A stretch of 64,000 nt of DNA, taken from Streptomyces sp. NBC_01237. Its GTDB lineage: Bacteria > Actinomycetota > Actinomycetes > Streptomycetales > Streptomycetaceae. This document shows positions 52,709 through 64,000 of the stretch, in pieces; within the stretch, counting starts at the first letter, position 1, and every line of letters begins with the position of its first letter. The notes beneath the pieces are model-generated. The model did no database searches and had not been told where the DNA came from. It was given only the letters and a program-made list of their open reading frames with translations. The stretch lies in assembly GCF_035917275.1 (NCBI RefSeq), contig NZ_CP108508.1:1488001-1552000 (forward strand). The letters run 5' to 3'. The translations under genes and the position numbers were made by a program.

Positions 52709-52828
52709 CCGGGCCGGTACGGCGGGGTGCTCCCGGCCGCCGCCGCGGTCACCCGGGCGCACCGGAGAATTTCGGCCGCGCTGAGTGCGGACAGCCGGGC
52801 GGCCGGTCGCCTAGATTGGCGTTGTGCA

Positions 52829-52896
52829 GGGCGGGCGATGCCCGCCCCAGGAAACTGTGGACGATGCCCGGGGGGGCGAACCCCCTCGCAGGCATC
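52829..52896 (+). promoter_or_regulatory. structured leader upstream of the DUF349 gene
   Basis: Two hairpins follow each other. GGGCGGGC/GCCCGCCC has a 3-base loop (52829-52847). GATGCC/GGCATC (52863-52868 / 52891-52896) encloses a GGGGG-CGAA-CCCCC stem. The Shine-Dalgarno GGAGGAGG begins just after. It may be a leader element or a terminator for the cyclophilin gene. No known riboswitch class recognised. Confidence 0.45.
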
Positions 52897-52912
52897 AGGT
52901 GGAGGAGGCGCT

Positions 52913-54142
52913 GTGAGCAGCGACCCGTGGGGCCGTGTCGATGAGACCGGCACCGTGTACGTGCGTACAGCCGACGGCGAGCAGGTCGTCGGATCGTGGC
53001 AGGCCGGTTCCCCCGAGGAGGCCCTGGCCTACTTCGAGCGCAAGTACGACGGCATTGTGGTCGAGATCGGCCTCCTCGAACGGCGGGTGAAGACCACCGA
53101 CCTTTCGGCCAAGGACGCGACGACCGCGATCGGCCATCTGCGGCAGCAGGTCGACGAGCATCACGCCGTCGGCGACCTCGACGCGCTCCGCAAGCGGCTG
53201 GACGCGCTCGTCGCGACGGTCGACTCGCGGCGCGAGGAGCGCAAGGTCCAGAAGGCGAAGCAGACCGACGAGGCCAAGCACGCCAAGGAGGCGCTCGTCG
53301 CCGAGGCCGAGGAGCTGGCGCAGAGCGAGCAGTGGCGGTCCGCCGGCGAGCGGCTGCGGGCGCTCGTGGACACGTGGAAGGGCCTGCCGCGGCTGGACCG
53401 CAAGTCGGACGACGAGCTGTGGCACCGCTTCTCGCATGCCCGTTCGGCGTTCTCCAAGCGCCGCAAGGCCCACTTCGCCTCGCTGGACGCCCAGCGCGAG
53501 GAGGCCCGCAAGGCCAAGGAGAAGCTGGTCACGGAGGCCGAGTCACTCTCCGGTTCCACGGACTGGGTCACCACGGCCGCCCGCTATCGCGATCTGATGA
53601 CCGAGTGGAAGGCCGCGGGCCGCGCGCAGCGCGAGTCCGAGGACGAGCTGTGGAACCGCTTCCGCGGCGCCCAGGACGTCTTCTTCGCGGCCCGCAGCGA
53701 GGTGTTCGCCGAGCGGGACGCGGAGCAGGGCGAGAACCTGAAGCTGAAGGAGGAGCTCGCCGCCGAGGCCGAGAAGCTGGTGCCGGTGAAGGACCTGAAG
53801 GCGGCCAGGGCCGCTTTCCGGGCCATCAACGAGCGCTGGGAGGCCATCGGCCACGTACCGCGTGACGCCCGCCCGAAGGTCGAGGGCCGGATGCACACGG
53901 TGGAGCGGGCGCTCCAGGAGTCAGAGGAGTCCGAGTGGCGTCGGACGAACCCGGAGGCGCGGGCACGCGCCGCAGGTCTCACCGGTCAGCTCCAGGGTGC
54001 CGTGGACAAGCTGCGTACCCAGATCGACGCGGCGCGTGCCTCGGGCAACAACGCGCGGGCGGACAAGCTGGCCAAGGAGCTGGAGGGCCGCCAGGCGCTG
54101 CTGGACCAAGCGCTCAAGGGCCTGGAGGAGTTCGGCGGCTAG
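52913..54142 (+). CDS. DUF349-domain coiled-coil protein
   Basis: 409 residues from a GTG at 52913 with GGAGGAGG upstream. A short beta segment (WGRVDETGTVYVRTADGEQVVGSW) is followed by several DUF349 repeats with the recurring pattern W-x-x-G-x...-R-x-x-x-x-LWxRF (WKGLPRLDRKSDDELWHRFSHAR, WKAAGRAQRESEDELWNRFRGAQ, WEAIGHVPRD). The rest is charged helix with Lys/Glu/Ala heptads, probably a long coiled coil. Function is unknown; gamma-proteobacterial DUF349 proteins have been linked to stress and purine metabolism. Its convergent neighbour is relA. Confidence 0.93.
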   Translation: MSSDPWGRVDETGTVYVRTADGEQVVGSWQAGSPEEALAYFERKYDGIVVEIGLLERRVKTTDLSAKDATTAIGHLRQQVDEHHAVGDLDALRKRLDALVATVDSRREERKVQKAKQTDEAKHAKEALVAEAEELAQSEQWRSAGERLRALVDTWKGLPRLDRKSDDELWHRFSHARSAFSKRRKAHFASLDAQREEARKAKEKLVTEAESLSGSTDWVTTAARYRDLMTEWKAAGRAQRESEDELWNRFRGAQDVFFAARSEVFAERDAEQGENLKLKEELAAEAEKLVPVKDLKAARAAFRAINERWEAIGHVPRDARPKVEGRMHTVERALQESEESEWRRTNPEARARAAGLTGQLQGAVDKLRTQIDAARASGNNARADKLAKELEGRQALLDQALKGLEEFGG

Positions 54143-54165
54143 CACCACCTGCCGTTCGGTCCTGA

Positions 54166-54216
54166 CATAAGGGAGGGGCCGCTGTACGTGACACGTACAG
54201 CGGCCCCTCCCTTATG
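54166..54216. terminator. very strong bidirectional terminator between the DUF349 gene and relA
   Basis: A perfect 23-bp stem (it starts CATAAGGGAGGGGCCGC on the left arm) with loop TGACA, 23 bp beyond the DUF349 stop and 18 bp beyond the relA stop. The ends of the stem are A/T-rich, giving a short U-tract in both directions. Confidence 0.95.
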
Positions 54217-54234
54217 CCGTGGCCCGGCCGCGGG

Positions 54235-56886
<2,652 letters not shown>

Positions 56887-56983
56887 GAGCGCTCCTCGTG
56901 CGGATCCGGGCTACCCGGAAGGCCCATGGTATCGACCCCCCGGCCGGACCTCGCCCGGGGACGCCGGGAGCCCTGACAACGCG

Positions 56984-57016
56984 GGACGGGCACCCGGTGT
57001 TCCCGGGTGCCCGTCC
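56984..57016 (-). terminator. hairpin between apt and relA
   Basis: A perfect 14-bp stem (GGACGGGCACCCGG / CCGGGTGCCCGTCC) with loop TGTTC, 64 bp beyond the apt stop. It implies a separate relA promoter in 56887-56983. Confidence 0.8.
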
Positions 57017-57080
57017 TGTGTGCGTGTCCTGCGCGCGTCCGCTGTGCGCGGTCGGCCGCGCGGTCGCCGGTGTGCGGCGC

Positions 57081-57632
57081 TCAGACGGTGATCAGTGCCT
57101 CCAGCGGCGCGCCCCGCAGCGCGGGCTCCAGCCGGGCCCGGCCCGGGAGGAAACCGAGCTCCATCAGGACCGAGACGCCCACGACCTGAGCACCGGCCCG
57201 CCGGATCAGCTCCAGCGAGGCTTCGGCGGTGCCGCCGGTGGCGAGGACGTCGTCGATGACCATGATGCGGTCGTCGGCGGTGAGGTCCTCCGCGTGGATC
57301 TCGATCTCCGCGCTGCCGTACTCCAGCTCGTAGGACTGGCGGAGCGTGGCTCCGGGCAGCTTCCCGGCCTTGCGGACGGGTACGAAGCCGAGCCCGGCCC
57401 GGACCGCGACCGGCGCGGCCAGGATGAAGCCGCGCGCCTCCAGGCCGACGATCTTCGTGGCGCCGTGCCGGACGGACAGCTCCGCGAGGGCGTCGGTGAG
57501 TGCCGTGAAGGCCACCGGGTCCGCGAGCAGCGGAGTGATGTCCTTGAACATCACCCCCGGCTTCGGGTAGTCCGCCACATCGCGGATCCTGCTGAGCAGC
57601 AGCTCACGGGTGGATTCGGTGGTGCTGGTCAT
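57081..57632 (-). CDS. apt: adenine phosphoribosyltransferase
   Basis: 183 residues from the ATG at 57632, overlapping the secF stop by one base (TGATG). The PRPP-binding motif is IMVIDDVLATGGTAEASLEL, with the adenine-site region KIVGLEARGFILAAPVA and PVRKAGKLPGAT. It salvages adenine to AMP. The secD-secF-apt-relA order is a known Streptomyces arrangement that places purine salvage beside (p)ppGpp metabolism. Confidence 0.97.
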   Translation of the reverse strand: MTSTTESTRELLLSRIRDVADYPKPGVMFKDITPLLADPVAFTALTDALAELSVRHGATKIVGLEARGFILAAPVAVRAGLGFVPVRKAGKLPGATLRQSYELEYGSAEIEIHAEDLTADDRIMVIDDVLATGGTAEASLELIRRAGAQVVGVSVLMELGFLPGRARLEPALRGAPLEALITV

Positions 57633-58741
57633 CAGCGCTTCCCGGGAGTCCGGCCGTGGCCCCTGGGCTGCCTGCGCTGGCCCACCACGGCACCCGCCGT
57701 CTCGGCGTCCTCGGGGAAGGCGTCCTGCGGCTGGTCGTCGTGCTCGTCCTCCGCGGACTCGCCCCGTGCGGCGGCCGCCGCACGCTTGGCGAGGATCCGC
57801 TTCTTCAGCGCCTTCATCTGCGGATCGCGTTCCTTGAGGTCGGCGACGAGCGGAGTGGCGATGAAGATCGAGGAGTACGCACCGGCGGCGAGACCGACGA
57901 ACAGCGACAGCGAGATGTCGTTCAGCATGCCGGCGCCGAGGACACCGCCACCAATGAACAGCAGGCCCGCGACCGGCAGCAGTGCCACGACCGTGGTGTT
58001 GATGGAACGGACCAGCGTGCTGTTGATCGACCGGTTGGCGATCTCGCTGTAGGTGAAGCGGGTCTGCTTGGTGATCCCCTTCTGGCCCTCCTTGAGGCTG
58101 TCGAAGACGACGACCGTGTCGTAGAGGGAGTAACCGAGGATGGTCAGCAGACCGATCACGGTGCCGGGGGTGACCTCGAAGCCGACCAGGGCGTAGACAC
58201 CGACCGTGATGGTGATGTCGTGGATCAGGGCGACGAGGGCGGCGATGGCCATCCGCCACTCGAAGGCGATGGCCAGGTAGACCACCACGAGGACCATGAA
58301 GATCCCGAGGCCGGTCCATGCCTTGTTGGCGATCTGCTCACCCCAGCTGGGGCCGACCAGGTCCGCGTTGATCTTCTCCGCCGGGACCCCGAGGTCCTTG
58401 GAGAGCTGCGTCTTGATCGCGTCGGCCTTGGCCGTGTCGACCTCGGTGATCTGGATGCGCAGACCGCCGTTGCCGAGCTCCTGCACGATCGCCTCGTGGC
58501 CGGACGCCTCCACCGCGGCCTCGTGGGCCTGGGAGGTCGAGATCTTGGCCTTGACGTCGGTCGTGAAGACCGCGCCGCCCTTGAACTCGATGCCCATGTT
58601 GAGGCCACCGACCGCCAGGCCGATGATGGCCGTGATGGTGATCAGTATCGAGACGCCGTACCAGATCTTGCGCTTGCCGATGAAGTCGTAACCGACCTCG
58701 CCGCGGTAGAGCCGGGCGCCGAGATTGCCGAGTCGCGACAT
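57632..58741 (-). CDS. secF: protein translocase subunit SecF
   Basis: 369 residues from the ATG at 58741, one base after the secD stop. Six membrane helices are readable. GIEFKGGAVF follows the first, and the export signature region is FEWRMAIAALVALIHDITITVGVYAL, GYSLYDTVVVFDSLKE and FTYSEIANRSINSTLVRSINTTVVALLPV. The C-terminal 60 residues are charged and disordered. With SecD it uses the proton-motive force to complete translocation through SecYEG. Confidence 0.97.
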   Translation of the reverse strand: MSRLGNLGARLYRGEVGYDFIGKRKIWYGVSILITITAIIGLAVGGLNMGIEFKGGAVFTTDVKAKISTSQAHEAAVEASGHEAIVQELGNGGLRIQITEVDTAKADAIKTQLSKDLGVPAEKINADLVGPSWGEQIANKAWTGLGIFMVLVVVYLAIAFEWRMAIAALVALIHDITITVGVYALVGFEVTPGTVIGLLTILGYSLYDTVVVFDSLKEGQKGITKQTRFTYSEIANRSINSTLVRSINTTVVALLPVAGLLFIGGGVLGAGMLNDISLSLFVGLAAGAYSSIFIATPLVADLKERDPQMKALKKRILAKRAAAAARGESAEDEHDDQPQDAFPEDAETAGAVVGQRRQPRGHGRTPGKR

Positions 58742-58742
58742 C

Positions 58743-60533
58743 TCACGCCTCCTTCGGGTCGGTGGAACCGCTGGCACGGCGCGAGCGGCGGAGCGGCGGC
58801 TTGGCGCCGAGCCGCTTCGGGTCCAGCCCGGACCAGGAGTTGCCGCTGGAGAAGAACTTCGTCCGGCCCATCAGCGTCATGACGGGCTTGGTGAAGAGGA
58901 ACACCACGACGACGTCGAGCAGCGTGGTCAGGCCGAGCGTGAACGCGAAGCCCTGGACCTTGCCGACGGTGACCACGAAGAGCACCGCGGCGGCGAGGAA
59001 CGACACGAAGTCGGAGACCAGAATGGTGCGCCGGGCGCGCGGCCAGGCACGTTCGATCGCCGGGCGGAGCGTGCGGCCCTCGCGGATCTCGTCACGGACA
59101 CGTTCGAAGTACACGATGAACGAGTCCGCTGTGATACCGATCGCCACGATGGCGCCGCACACCGCGGGCAGGTTCAGCGCGAAGCCGATGGCCGGGCCGA
59201 GCAGAGCCATGATCGTGTACGTCAGGATGCCGGAGACCAGGAGGCTGAGGAGCGCGATGAACGCGAGCCCGCGGTAGTAGGCCACCAGGTAGATGACGAC
59301 GAGCGCGAGACCGATGGCACCGGCGATCAGACCCGCCTGGAGCTGCTCGCCACCGAGGGCGGCGGTCACGGTGGTGACGCTCGCCTCCTCGAAGGTGAGC
59401 GGGAGGGCGCCGTACGACAGGATGTTGCCGAGGTCCTCGGCGGACTGCTGGTCGAAGCTGCCGGAGATCTGGGCGTTCGCGCTGAGCGCCGTCCGCACGG
59501 AGGGCGCGGAGACGACCTCACCGTCGAGGACGATCGCGAACTGGTTCATCGGCGGCTGCTGCTGCGAGAGCCGCGAGGTGATCGTCTTGAACTTCTTGGC
59601 GCCGCCGGAGGTGAACTCCATCGACACGATCCACTCGCCGGTGGTCTGGTCGATCGCACCCTGGGCGTCGCTGACGTCACTGCCGGAGACCTCGGCCGGG
59701 CCGAGCACGTACTTCTCGTACTGGCCGGGGGTGTTCGAGCCACAGGCGACGATGGAGTCGGTGGGCTTCGCGTCCTTGCCCGCGGCAGCGCGCTGCTTCG
59801 GGTCGGTGCAGTCGAGCTTGGCGAACTCTTCCTGGAGCTTGGCCGTCGCGGGGTCGACCGGCGGCGTGGACGCGTCGGGCGACGTGGACGACTTCGGCTT
59901 CGAGGTGTCCGAGGCGCCCGGGGTGGGGTCCTTCTTCAGGGCGCCGGTGACCGCGCGCCCCTGGGTGGTGGCACTCGCCGCCGGGGAGTCGGGCGAGGTG
60001 GCCTTGTCACCGGTGGCCTTGTCGCCCTTGTCCTTGTCCCCGGCCTTGGCGGACTCCTCGGCGCTCGGCGTGGCGCCGTCCGAGGGCTTCTCGCTGCCCG
60101 AAGGCGTCGGCTCCCCGGGGCCGCTGGCCGCGACGGTCAGAACGGGCCGGAAGTAGAGCTGGGCGGTGGTACCGACCTGCTCCCGGGCCTGCTCGGAGTT
60201 CGTCCCCTTGGGGATGTTGACGATGATGTTCTTCGCGCCCTGGGTCTGGACCTCGGCCTCGGAGACACCCAGACCGTTGACCCGCCGCTCGATAATGCCG
60301 ACCGCGGTGTTCATATTGGTCGGATTGATCGCGTTCGGCTTGCCGGGCTGCGTCTTCGCCTCAAGCGTGATCGACGTCCCGCCCGCCAGGTCGATACCCA
60401 GCCGGGGCGTGGTGTGACCGGACAGGAACATCCCGCCGGTGAGCGCGACCATGGCGATCAGGATCAGAACCAGGGCACGCCCCGGCCTGCTCTGACCACC
60501 GGCCGGCCCGCGGCCCTTCTTCGGTGCTGCCAC
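58743..60533 (-). CDS. secD: protein translocase subunit SecD
   Basis: 596 residues from a GTG at 60533. TM1 (LVLILIAMVALTGGMFL), the P1 entry RLGIDLAGGTSITLEA and the C-terminal five-helix RND-like region (GLALVVIYLVAYYRGLAFIALLSLLVSGILTY, ADSFIVYFERVRDEIREG) are complete. Between about 137 and 227 lies a long Ser/Pro/Lys/Asp/Ala-rich insert, likely disordered and outside the membrane, that has no counterpart in E. coli SecD. Transcribed between yajC and secF as part of the auxiliary translocase. Confidence 0.97.
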   Translation of the reverse strand: MAAPKKGRGPAGGQSRPGRALVLILIAMVALTGGMFLSGHTTPRLGIDLAGGTSITLEAKTQPGKPNAINPTNMNTAVGIIERRVNGLGVSEAEVQTQGAKNIIVNIPKGTNSEQAREQVGTTAQLYFRPVLTVAASGPGEPTPSGSEKPSDGATPSAEESAKAGDKDKGDKATGDKATSPDSPAASATTQGRAVTGALKKDPTPGASDTSKPKSSTSPDASTPPVDPATAKLQEEFAKLDCTDPKQRAAAGKDAKPTDSIVACGSNTPGQYEKYVLGPAEVSGSDVSDAQGAIDQTTGEWIVSMEFTSGGAKKFKTITSRLSQQQPPMNQFAIVLDGEVVSAPSVRTALSANAQISGSFDQQSAEDLGNILSYGALPLTFEEASVTTVTAALGGEQLQAGLIAGAIGLALVVIYLVAYYRGLAFIALLSLLVSGILTYTIMALLGPAIGFALNLPAVCGAIVAIGITADSFIVYFERVRDEIREGRTLRPAIERAWPRARRTILVSDFVSFLAAAVLFVVTVGKVQGFAFTLGLTTLLDVVVVFLFTKPVMTLMGRTKFFSSGNSWSGLDPKRLGAKPPLRRSRRASGSTDPKEA

Positions 60534-60633
60534 CTTCTCGTTTCTCCCTGTCCAACCGCCCCGCGCCGGGTACGCGCCCGAGCGGCCACGAAGTGTTGTG
60601 GGGACCTGCCCCCGCAGAAAACCGCACGGTCCG

Positions 60634-60669
60634 GGGGACGCCGCACGCCTGTGGGCATGCGGCGTCCCC
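60634..60669 (-). terminator. hairpin between yajC and secD
   Basis: A perfect 12-bp stem (GGGGACGCCGCA / TGCGGCGTCCCC) with a 12-base loop, ten bases beyond the yajC stop. As secD continues the same complex, partial termination or message stabilisation is possible. Confidence 0.7.
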
Positions 60670-60679
60670 GAATCGTGAA

Positions 60680-61180
60680 CTACTTCGCGCCGGCCTCGCC
60701 GTCGGTCTTGCCGTCGTCCTTGGCGTCCTTGGCCGCGACGTCCTTGGCGACGGAGTCCGTCGTCCCGGCGTCCTCGTCCTCGGCCTTCTTGCCCAGGTCG
60801 ATCTTCGCGACGTCCGAGCCGTCCGCGGCGTCGTCGCCCTCGCCGGTGAGCGAGGAGGCGTCGTCGGGCACGACCGCGCCGTCGACGTTCAGGTCGTCCT
60901 CGCCGTGGACGATGCGGTTGTACTCCTCGTCGTCGAGGACGGCACCGATCGAGTTCTTGGCGTAGACGGCGTGGACGCCCGGCGCGACCTCGAGGAGGAC
61001 CGTGTCGTCGTGAAGCTCCTTGACGGTGGCGTACATGCCCCCGATCGTCCGGACGCCGGTGCCGGGCTGCATGTCGTTACGCATCTGCGCGGCCGCCGCC
61101 TGCTTCTTCTTGGCGGACCGGGTCATCAGGAACATGGCCCCGATGAGCACGATGAAGGGGAGGAGAGTCACGGGATTCAC
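60680..61180 (-). CDS. yajC: preprotein translocase subunit YajC
   Basis: 166 residues from the GTG at 61180 (VNPVTLLPF) with AAGGAA upstream; the longer frame adds residues without family resemblance. One membrane helix (LLPFIVLIGAMFLMTRSAKKKQ) is followed by the conserved GTGVRTIGGMYATVKELHDDTVLLEVAPGVHAVYAKNSIGAVL. A long acidic Asp/Ala/Lys tail of about 70 residues is an actinobacterial addition. It associates with SecDF. It lies downstream of ruvB after a 165-bp gap. Confidence 0.95.
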   Translation of the reverse strand: MNPVTLLPFIVLIGAMFLMTRSAKKKQAAAAQMRNDMQPGTGVRTIGGMYATVKELHDDTVLLEVAPGVHAVYAKNSIGAVLDDEEYNRIVHGEDDLNVDGAVVPDDASSLTGEGDDAADGSDVAKIDLGKKAEDEDAGTTDSVAKDVAAKDAKDDGKTDGEAGAK

Positions 61181-61345
61181 GGGACGGGTTTCCTTCGCAC
61201 GACCGCGCTGGAATGCGGCCTGTATATACGGGGGTGGGTACACCGACCTGTAAGGGCGGCATCGGCGGAGTCTAAGCGAGTCCGCATCGATGGAACAACG
61301 CCCAGCATGGCACCGGGGTTCCGGTAAGGGTCAACCTGTGACGCA

Positions 61346-62431
61346 TCACGCCCCGAAGAGACCCTGTTGTCCCTTTCCGCCGTGCTGCGGAGGTACGAGC
61401 CCGAGGTGGGCCCAGGCCGCCGGGGTGGCGACCCGGCCGCGCGGGGTTCTGGCCAGCAGTCCTTCCCGTACGAGGAAGGGCTCGGCGACCTCCTCGACCG
61501 TCTCGCGCTCCTCCCCCACGGCGACCGCGAGGGTGGACAGGCCGACCGGGCCGCCGCCGAAAAGTTTCAGCAGGGCGCCGAGCACCGCACGGTCCAGCCG
61601 GTCGAGGCCGCGGGCGTCAACCTCGTACACCTTGAGCGCCGCGGCGGCGATGTCCCGGTCGACCGTGCCGTCGGCCTTCACCTGGGCGTAGTCCCGGACC
61701 CGGCGCAGCAGCCGGTTGGCGATACGGGGGGTGCCCCGGGAGCGTCCGGCGATCTCGGCGGCGCCCTCCACGTCGATGCCGACGTCCAGCAGCCGGGCGG
61801 AGCGGTGGATGACGCGCTCCAGCTCGGCGGGGGCGTAGAACTCCATGTGCCCGGTGAAGCCGAAGCGGTCGCGCAGCGGGGGCGGCAGGAGTCCGGCCCT
61901 GGTGGTGGCGCCGACCAGGGTGAAGGGCGGCAGCTCCAGCGGGATGGCGGTGGCCCCCGGGCCCTTGCCGACGATGACGTCGACCCGGAAGTCCTCCATC
62001 GCCATGTAGAGCATCTCCTCGGCGGGCCGCGACATCCGGTGGATCTCGTCGAGGAAGAGCACCTCGCCCTCCTGGAGGGAGGAGAGGATCGCGGCGAGGT
62101 CGCCCGCGTGCTGGATGGCGGGCCCCGAGGTGATCCTGATCGGGGCGTTCATCTCCGCTGCGATGATCATGGACAGGGTGGTCTTGCCGAGGCCGGGGGC
62201 GCCGGAGAGCAGCACATGGTCGGCGGTGGCGCCGCGGGCGCGGGCCGCCTTGAGGACCAGGTCGAGCTGTTCGCGCACCTTCTCCTGGCCGACGAACTCG
62301 TCCAGGTCCTTCGGGCGCAGGGCCGCTTCGACCGCGGTGTCCTCACCGTCCGCGCCGGCATCGACCAGCCGGTCGTCGAACTCCCCCACCGGCCGTTCGT
62401 CGGTGTCGGGTCCGGTCTCGTCCCAGTTCAT
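61346..62431 (-). CDS. ruvB: Holliday junction branch-migration ATPase RuvB
   Basis: 361 residues from the ATG at 62431 ([14 protein letters not shown]). Walker A is GAPGLGKTT, Walker B is FLDEIHRM, and the sensor and arginine-finger region is [19 protein letters not shown]. The C-terminal winged helix is [36 protein letters not shown]. It drives branch migration with RuvA. It is third in the leftward ruvC-ruvA-ruvB unit, 34 bp after ruvA. Confidence 0.98.
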   Translation of the reverse strand: MNWDETGPDTDERPVGEFDDRLVDAGADGEDTAVEAALRPKDLDEFVGQEKVREQLDLVLKAARARGATADHVLLSGAPGLGKTTLSMIIAAEMNAPIRITSGPAIQHAGDLAAILSSLQEGEVLFLDEIHRMSRPAEEMLYMAMEDFRVDVIVGKGPGATAIPLELPPFTLVGATTRAGLLPPPLRDRFGFTGHMEFYAPAELERVIHRSARLLDVGIDVEGAAEIAGRSRGTPRIANRLLRRVRDYAQVKADGTVDRDIAAAALKVYEVDARGLDRLDRAVLGALLKLFGGGPVGLSTLAVAVGEERETVEEVAEPFLVREGLLARTPRGRVATPAAWAHLGLVPPQHGGKGQQGLFGA

Positions 62432-62465
62432 TCGGTCAGTCCCGCCTCGGGTGTTTCGGTGCCGG

Positions 62466-63092
62466 TCAGCGTGCGCGGTTGAGGGTCTGCAGAGCGGCGC
62501 GCAGCAGCTGCGGCACGGGGGGCTGAGCGCCCTCGGCGAGGGCGGCTTCGGCCTGCGGGGCGACGGCGGAGACCGCCTCGTCGGCCTCCCGGGTCGCGTA
62601 TCCCAGTCCGATCAGCGCGGCCTGGAGCTGATCGCGCCAGCCGGAGGTGACGGCGGTGCCGATGCCCTGCTGGCCGATATGGGCGCCCGTGGGTTCACCG
62701 AGCCGGTCCTTGAGCTCCAGCAGGAGCTTCTGGGCGCCCTTCTTCCCGATGCCGGAGACCGCCGTGAGTGCCTTCTCGTCGCCGGTGGAGACGGCCAGCC
62801 GCAGCGCGTCCGGGCTGTGGGTGGCGAGCATGGCCTGGGCCAGGCGGGGGCCGACGCCGCTGGCGCTCTGGAGCAGCTCGAAGACCCGGCGCTCGTCGTC
62901 GTCGGCGAAGCCGTAGAGCGTGAGCGAGTCCTCCCGTACGACGAGGGAGGTGGCGAGCCTGGCCTCCTTGCCGACGCGGAGAGGGGCCAGGGTGTTCGGG
63001 GTGCACTGGACGGCCATGCCGATTCCGCCGACCTCGATCACGGCCGTGGCCGGGGCGAGGGCGGCCACCGGGCCGGAGACGAAGGCGATCAT
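62466..63092 (-). CDS. ruvA: Holliday junction DNA-binding protein RuvA
   Basis: 208 residues; the ATG at 63092 overlaps the ruvC stop (ATGA). The OB-fold start ([25 protein letters not shown]), the two helix-hairpin-helix motifs ([15 protein letters not shown] and [22 protein letters not shown]) and the C-terminal RuvB-contact domain ([20 protein letters not shown]) are present. It holds the four-way junction open and recruits RuvB. Confidence 0.98.
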   Translation of the reverse strand: MIAFVSGPVAALAPATAVIEVGGIGMAVQCTPNTLAPLRVGKEARLATSLVVREDSLTLYGFADDDERRVFELLQSASGVGPRLAQAMLATHSPDALRLAVSTGDEKALTAVSGIGKKGAQKLLLELKDRLGEPTGAHIGQQGIGTAVTSGWRDQLQAALIGLGYATREADEAVSAVAPQAEAALAEGAQPPVPQLLRAALQTLNRAR

Positions 63093-63622
63093 GCGGTACG
63101 GCCTTTCAGCGTGCGATGGGCGGCGACGGCCTGCTGAAGCCGGTTCTGCGCGGGCGCGCGCCAGATGTGGCAGATGGCGAGGGCGAGGGCGTCCGCGGCG
63201 TCCGCGGGCTTGGGCGGGGCGTCCAGCCGGAGCAGCCGGGTCACCATGGCGCCGACCTGGGCCTTGTCCGCGCGCCCCGAGCCGGTGACGGCGGCCTTGA
63301 CCTCGCTGGGGGTGTGCAGGGCGACCGGGATGCCGCGCCGGGAGGCGCAGAGCATGGCGACCGCGCTGGCCTGGGCGGTGCCCATCACCGTACGGACGTT
63401 GTGCTGGGCGAAGACCCGTTCCACGGCGACGTACTGGGGGCGGTGCTCGTCGAGCCACTGCTCGATGCCCTGCTCGATGGCGACCAGGCGCTGTCCCAGC
63501 TCGGCGTCGGATGGGGTGCGCACGACGCCGACGCCGATCATCGTCAGGGGGCGGCCCGCGACCCCTTCGACGACGCCGACACCGCACCGGGTCAGCCCCG
63601 GGTCCACGCCGAGTACCCGCAT
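63089..63622 (-). CDS. ruvC: Holliday junction resolvase RuvC
   Basis: 177 residues from the ATG at 63622. The catalytic acids of the RNase H-like fold are D7 in [12 protein letters not shown]68 in [12 protein letters not shown], and the aspartates of [14 protein letters not shown]. It cuts junctions symmetrically. It heads ruvC-ruvA-ruvB and lies behind yebC, with a strong terminator between, as in most Actinobacteria. Confidence 0.98.
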   Translation of the reverse strand: MRVLGVDPGLTRCGVGVVEGVAGRPLTMIGVGVVRTPSDAELGQRLVAIEQGIEQWLDEHRPQYVAVERVFAQHNVRTVMGTAQASAVAMLCASRRGIPVALHTPSEVKAAVTGSGRADKAQVGAMVTRLLRLDAPPKPADAADALALAICHIWRAPAQNRLQQAVAAHRTLKGRTA

Positions 63623-63688
63623 GGAGCCCCCCTGTCCTCACCGCTCGGTCAACTGTTCTGGCAGGCTATCGGCTCGCACTGACAATGC

Positions 63689-63723
63689 GACGGGCCGACG
63701 GGGTGTGTCCCCGTCGGCCCGTC
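63689..63723 (-). terminator. terminator downstream of yebC
   Basis: A perfect 15-bp stem (GACGGGCCGACGGGG / CCCCGTCGGCCCGTC) with loop TGTGT, 24 bp beyond the yebC stop. It separates yebC from the ruvCAB promoter region (63623-63688). Confidence 0.88.
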
Positions 63724-63747
63724 CGCGGAAGCCGCTCCGATCGCGCC

Positions 63748-64000
63748 TCAGGCGTCGACCTTCTCCATGACCTCGTCGGACACGTCGAAGTTGGCGAAGA
63801 CGTTCTGCACGTCGTCGCTGTCCTCCAGCGCGTCGATGAGCTTGAAGATCTTGCGCGCGCCCTCCTCGTCGAGGTCGACCTGCATGGTGGGCAGGAAGTT
63901 GGCCTCGGCCGAGTCGTAGTCGATGCCGGCCTCCTGGAGCGCGGTACGGACCGCGACCATGTCGGTGGCCTCGCTGACGACCTCGAAGGTGTCACCGAGG
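63748..64000 (-). CDS. yebC: YebC/PmpR-family protein, C-terminal part only (start beyond window)
   Basis: 84 codons are visible before the right edge. They encode the family's C-terminal domain: [59 protein letters not shown]. YebC proteins were described as DNA-binding regulators; more recent work links members to relief of ribosome stalling at prolines, which would parallel efp here. Position next to ruvC is the conserved actinobacterial order. Confidence 0.96.
   Translation of the reverse strand, partial: LGDTFEVVSEATDMVAVRTALQEAGIDYDSAEANFLPTMQVDLDEEGARKIFKLIDALEDSDDVQNVFANFDVSDEVMEKVDA

Overview
The window is a stretch of chromosome from a Streptomyces species or close relative. G+C is very high, codon third positions are G/C-rich, and GTG and TTG starts are frequent. 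Four-base ATGA/GTGA gene overlaps recur. It carries genes restricted to or typical of Streptomyces and Actinobacteria: bldD, the sIHF nucleoid protein, a PriA without helicase motifs, GuaB1, and a SorC regulator beside rpe. From memory, the order metK, coaBC, rpoZ, gmk, sIHF, pyr operon, bldD, nusB, efp, aro genes, alaS, rpsD, hisS, relA, apt, secFD, yajC, ruvBAC, yebC matches the conserved core around SCO1461-SCO1521 of S. coelicolor. No rRNA, tRNA, CRISPR array, insertion sequence or prophage was recognised.

Bases 1-6.9 kb are the most accessory part. They hold a flavin amine oxidase (cut by the left edge) downstream of a nitrilase-fold hydrolase, an Lrp/AsnC regulator and an aldehyde dehydrogenase, which together suggest amine or aromatic amino-acid catabolism. 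GuaB1, a GMP reductase-like enzyme, and a stand-alone class I terpene synthase follow. Bases 6.9-18.7 kb hold housekeeping genes for sugar metabolism (SorC regulator, rpe), translation initiation and rRNA methylation (fmt, an RsmB-like enzyme), replication restart (priA), methionine/SAM and CoA synthesis (metK, coaBC), RNA polymerase omega, guanylate kinase and sIHF.

Bases 18.9-29.0 kb are the complete de novo pyrimidine operon, read leftwards: pyrR, pyrB, pyrC, an unknown membrane protein, carA, carB, pyrD, pyrF. Most genes overlap by a few bases. A consensus PyrR-binding RNA loop sits directly against the pyrR ribosome binding site. Divergent from pyrR is bldD, with a perfect-consensus BldD box in the shared upstream region.

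Bases 29.9-39.2 kb hold nusB, efp, an atypical M24 peptidase-family protein, a Pro-rich P-loop protein and the shikimate genes (aroQ, a continuous aroK-aroB frame, aroC, aroE), then the lytic transglycosylase mltG. Bases 39.3-49.4 kb hold ruvX, alaS, two small membrane-associated proteins, a STAND-type ATPase/TPR protein with a probably leaderless start, rpsD, a DUF2470 (haem-utilisation-like) gene behind an iron box, rarA and a VKOR-family thiol oxidoreductase. Bases 49.8-64 kb hold hisS, a metallo-beta-lactamase-fold hydrolase, a membrane-anchored cyclophilin, a DUF349 protein, the bifunctional (p)ppGpp enzyme relA, apt, secF, secD, yajC, ruvB, ruvA, ruvC and the C-terminal end of yebC.

Many gene ends are marked by long GC-rich inverted repeats, usually without a U-tract, as is normal for Streptomyces terminators. 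All functional statements come from reading motifs and from family knowledge; no database search was run.
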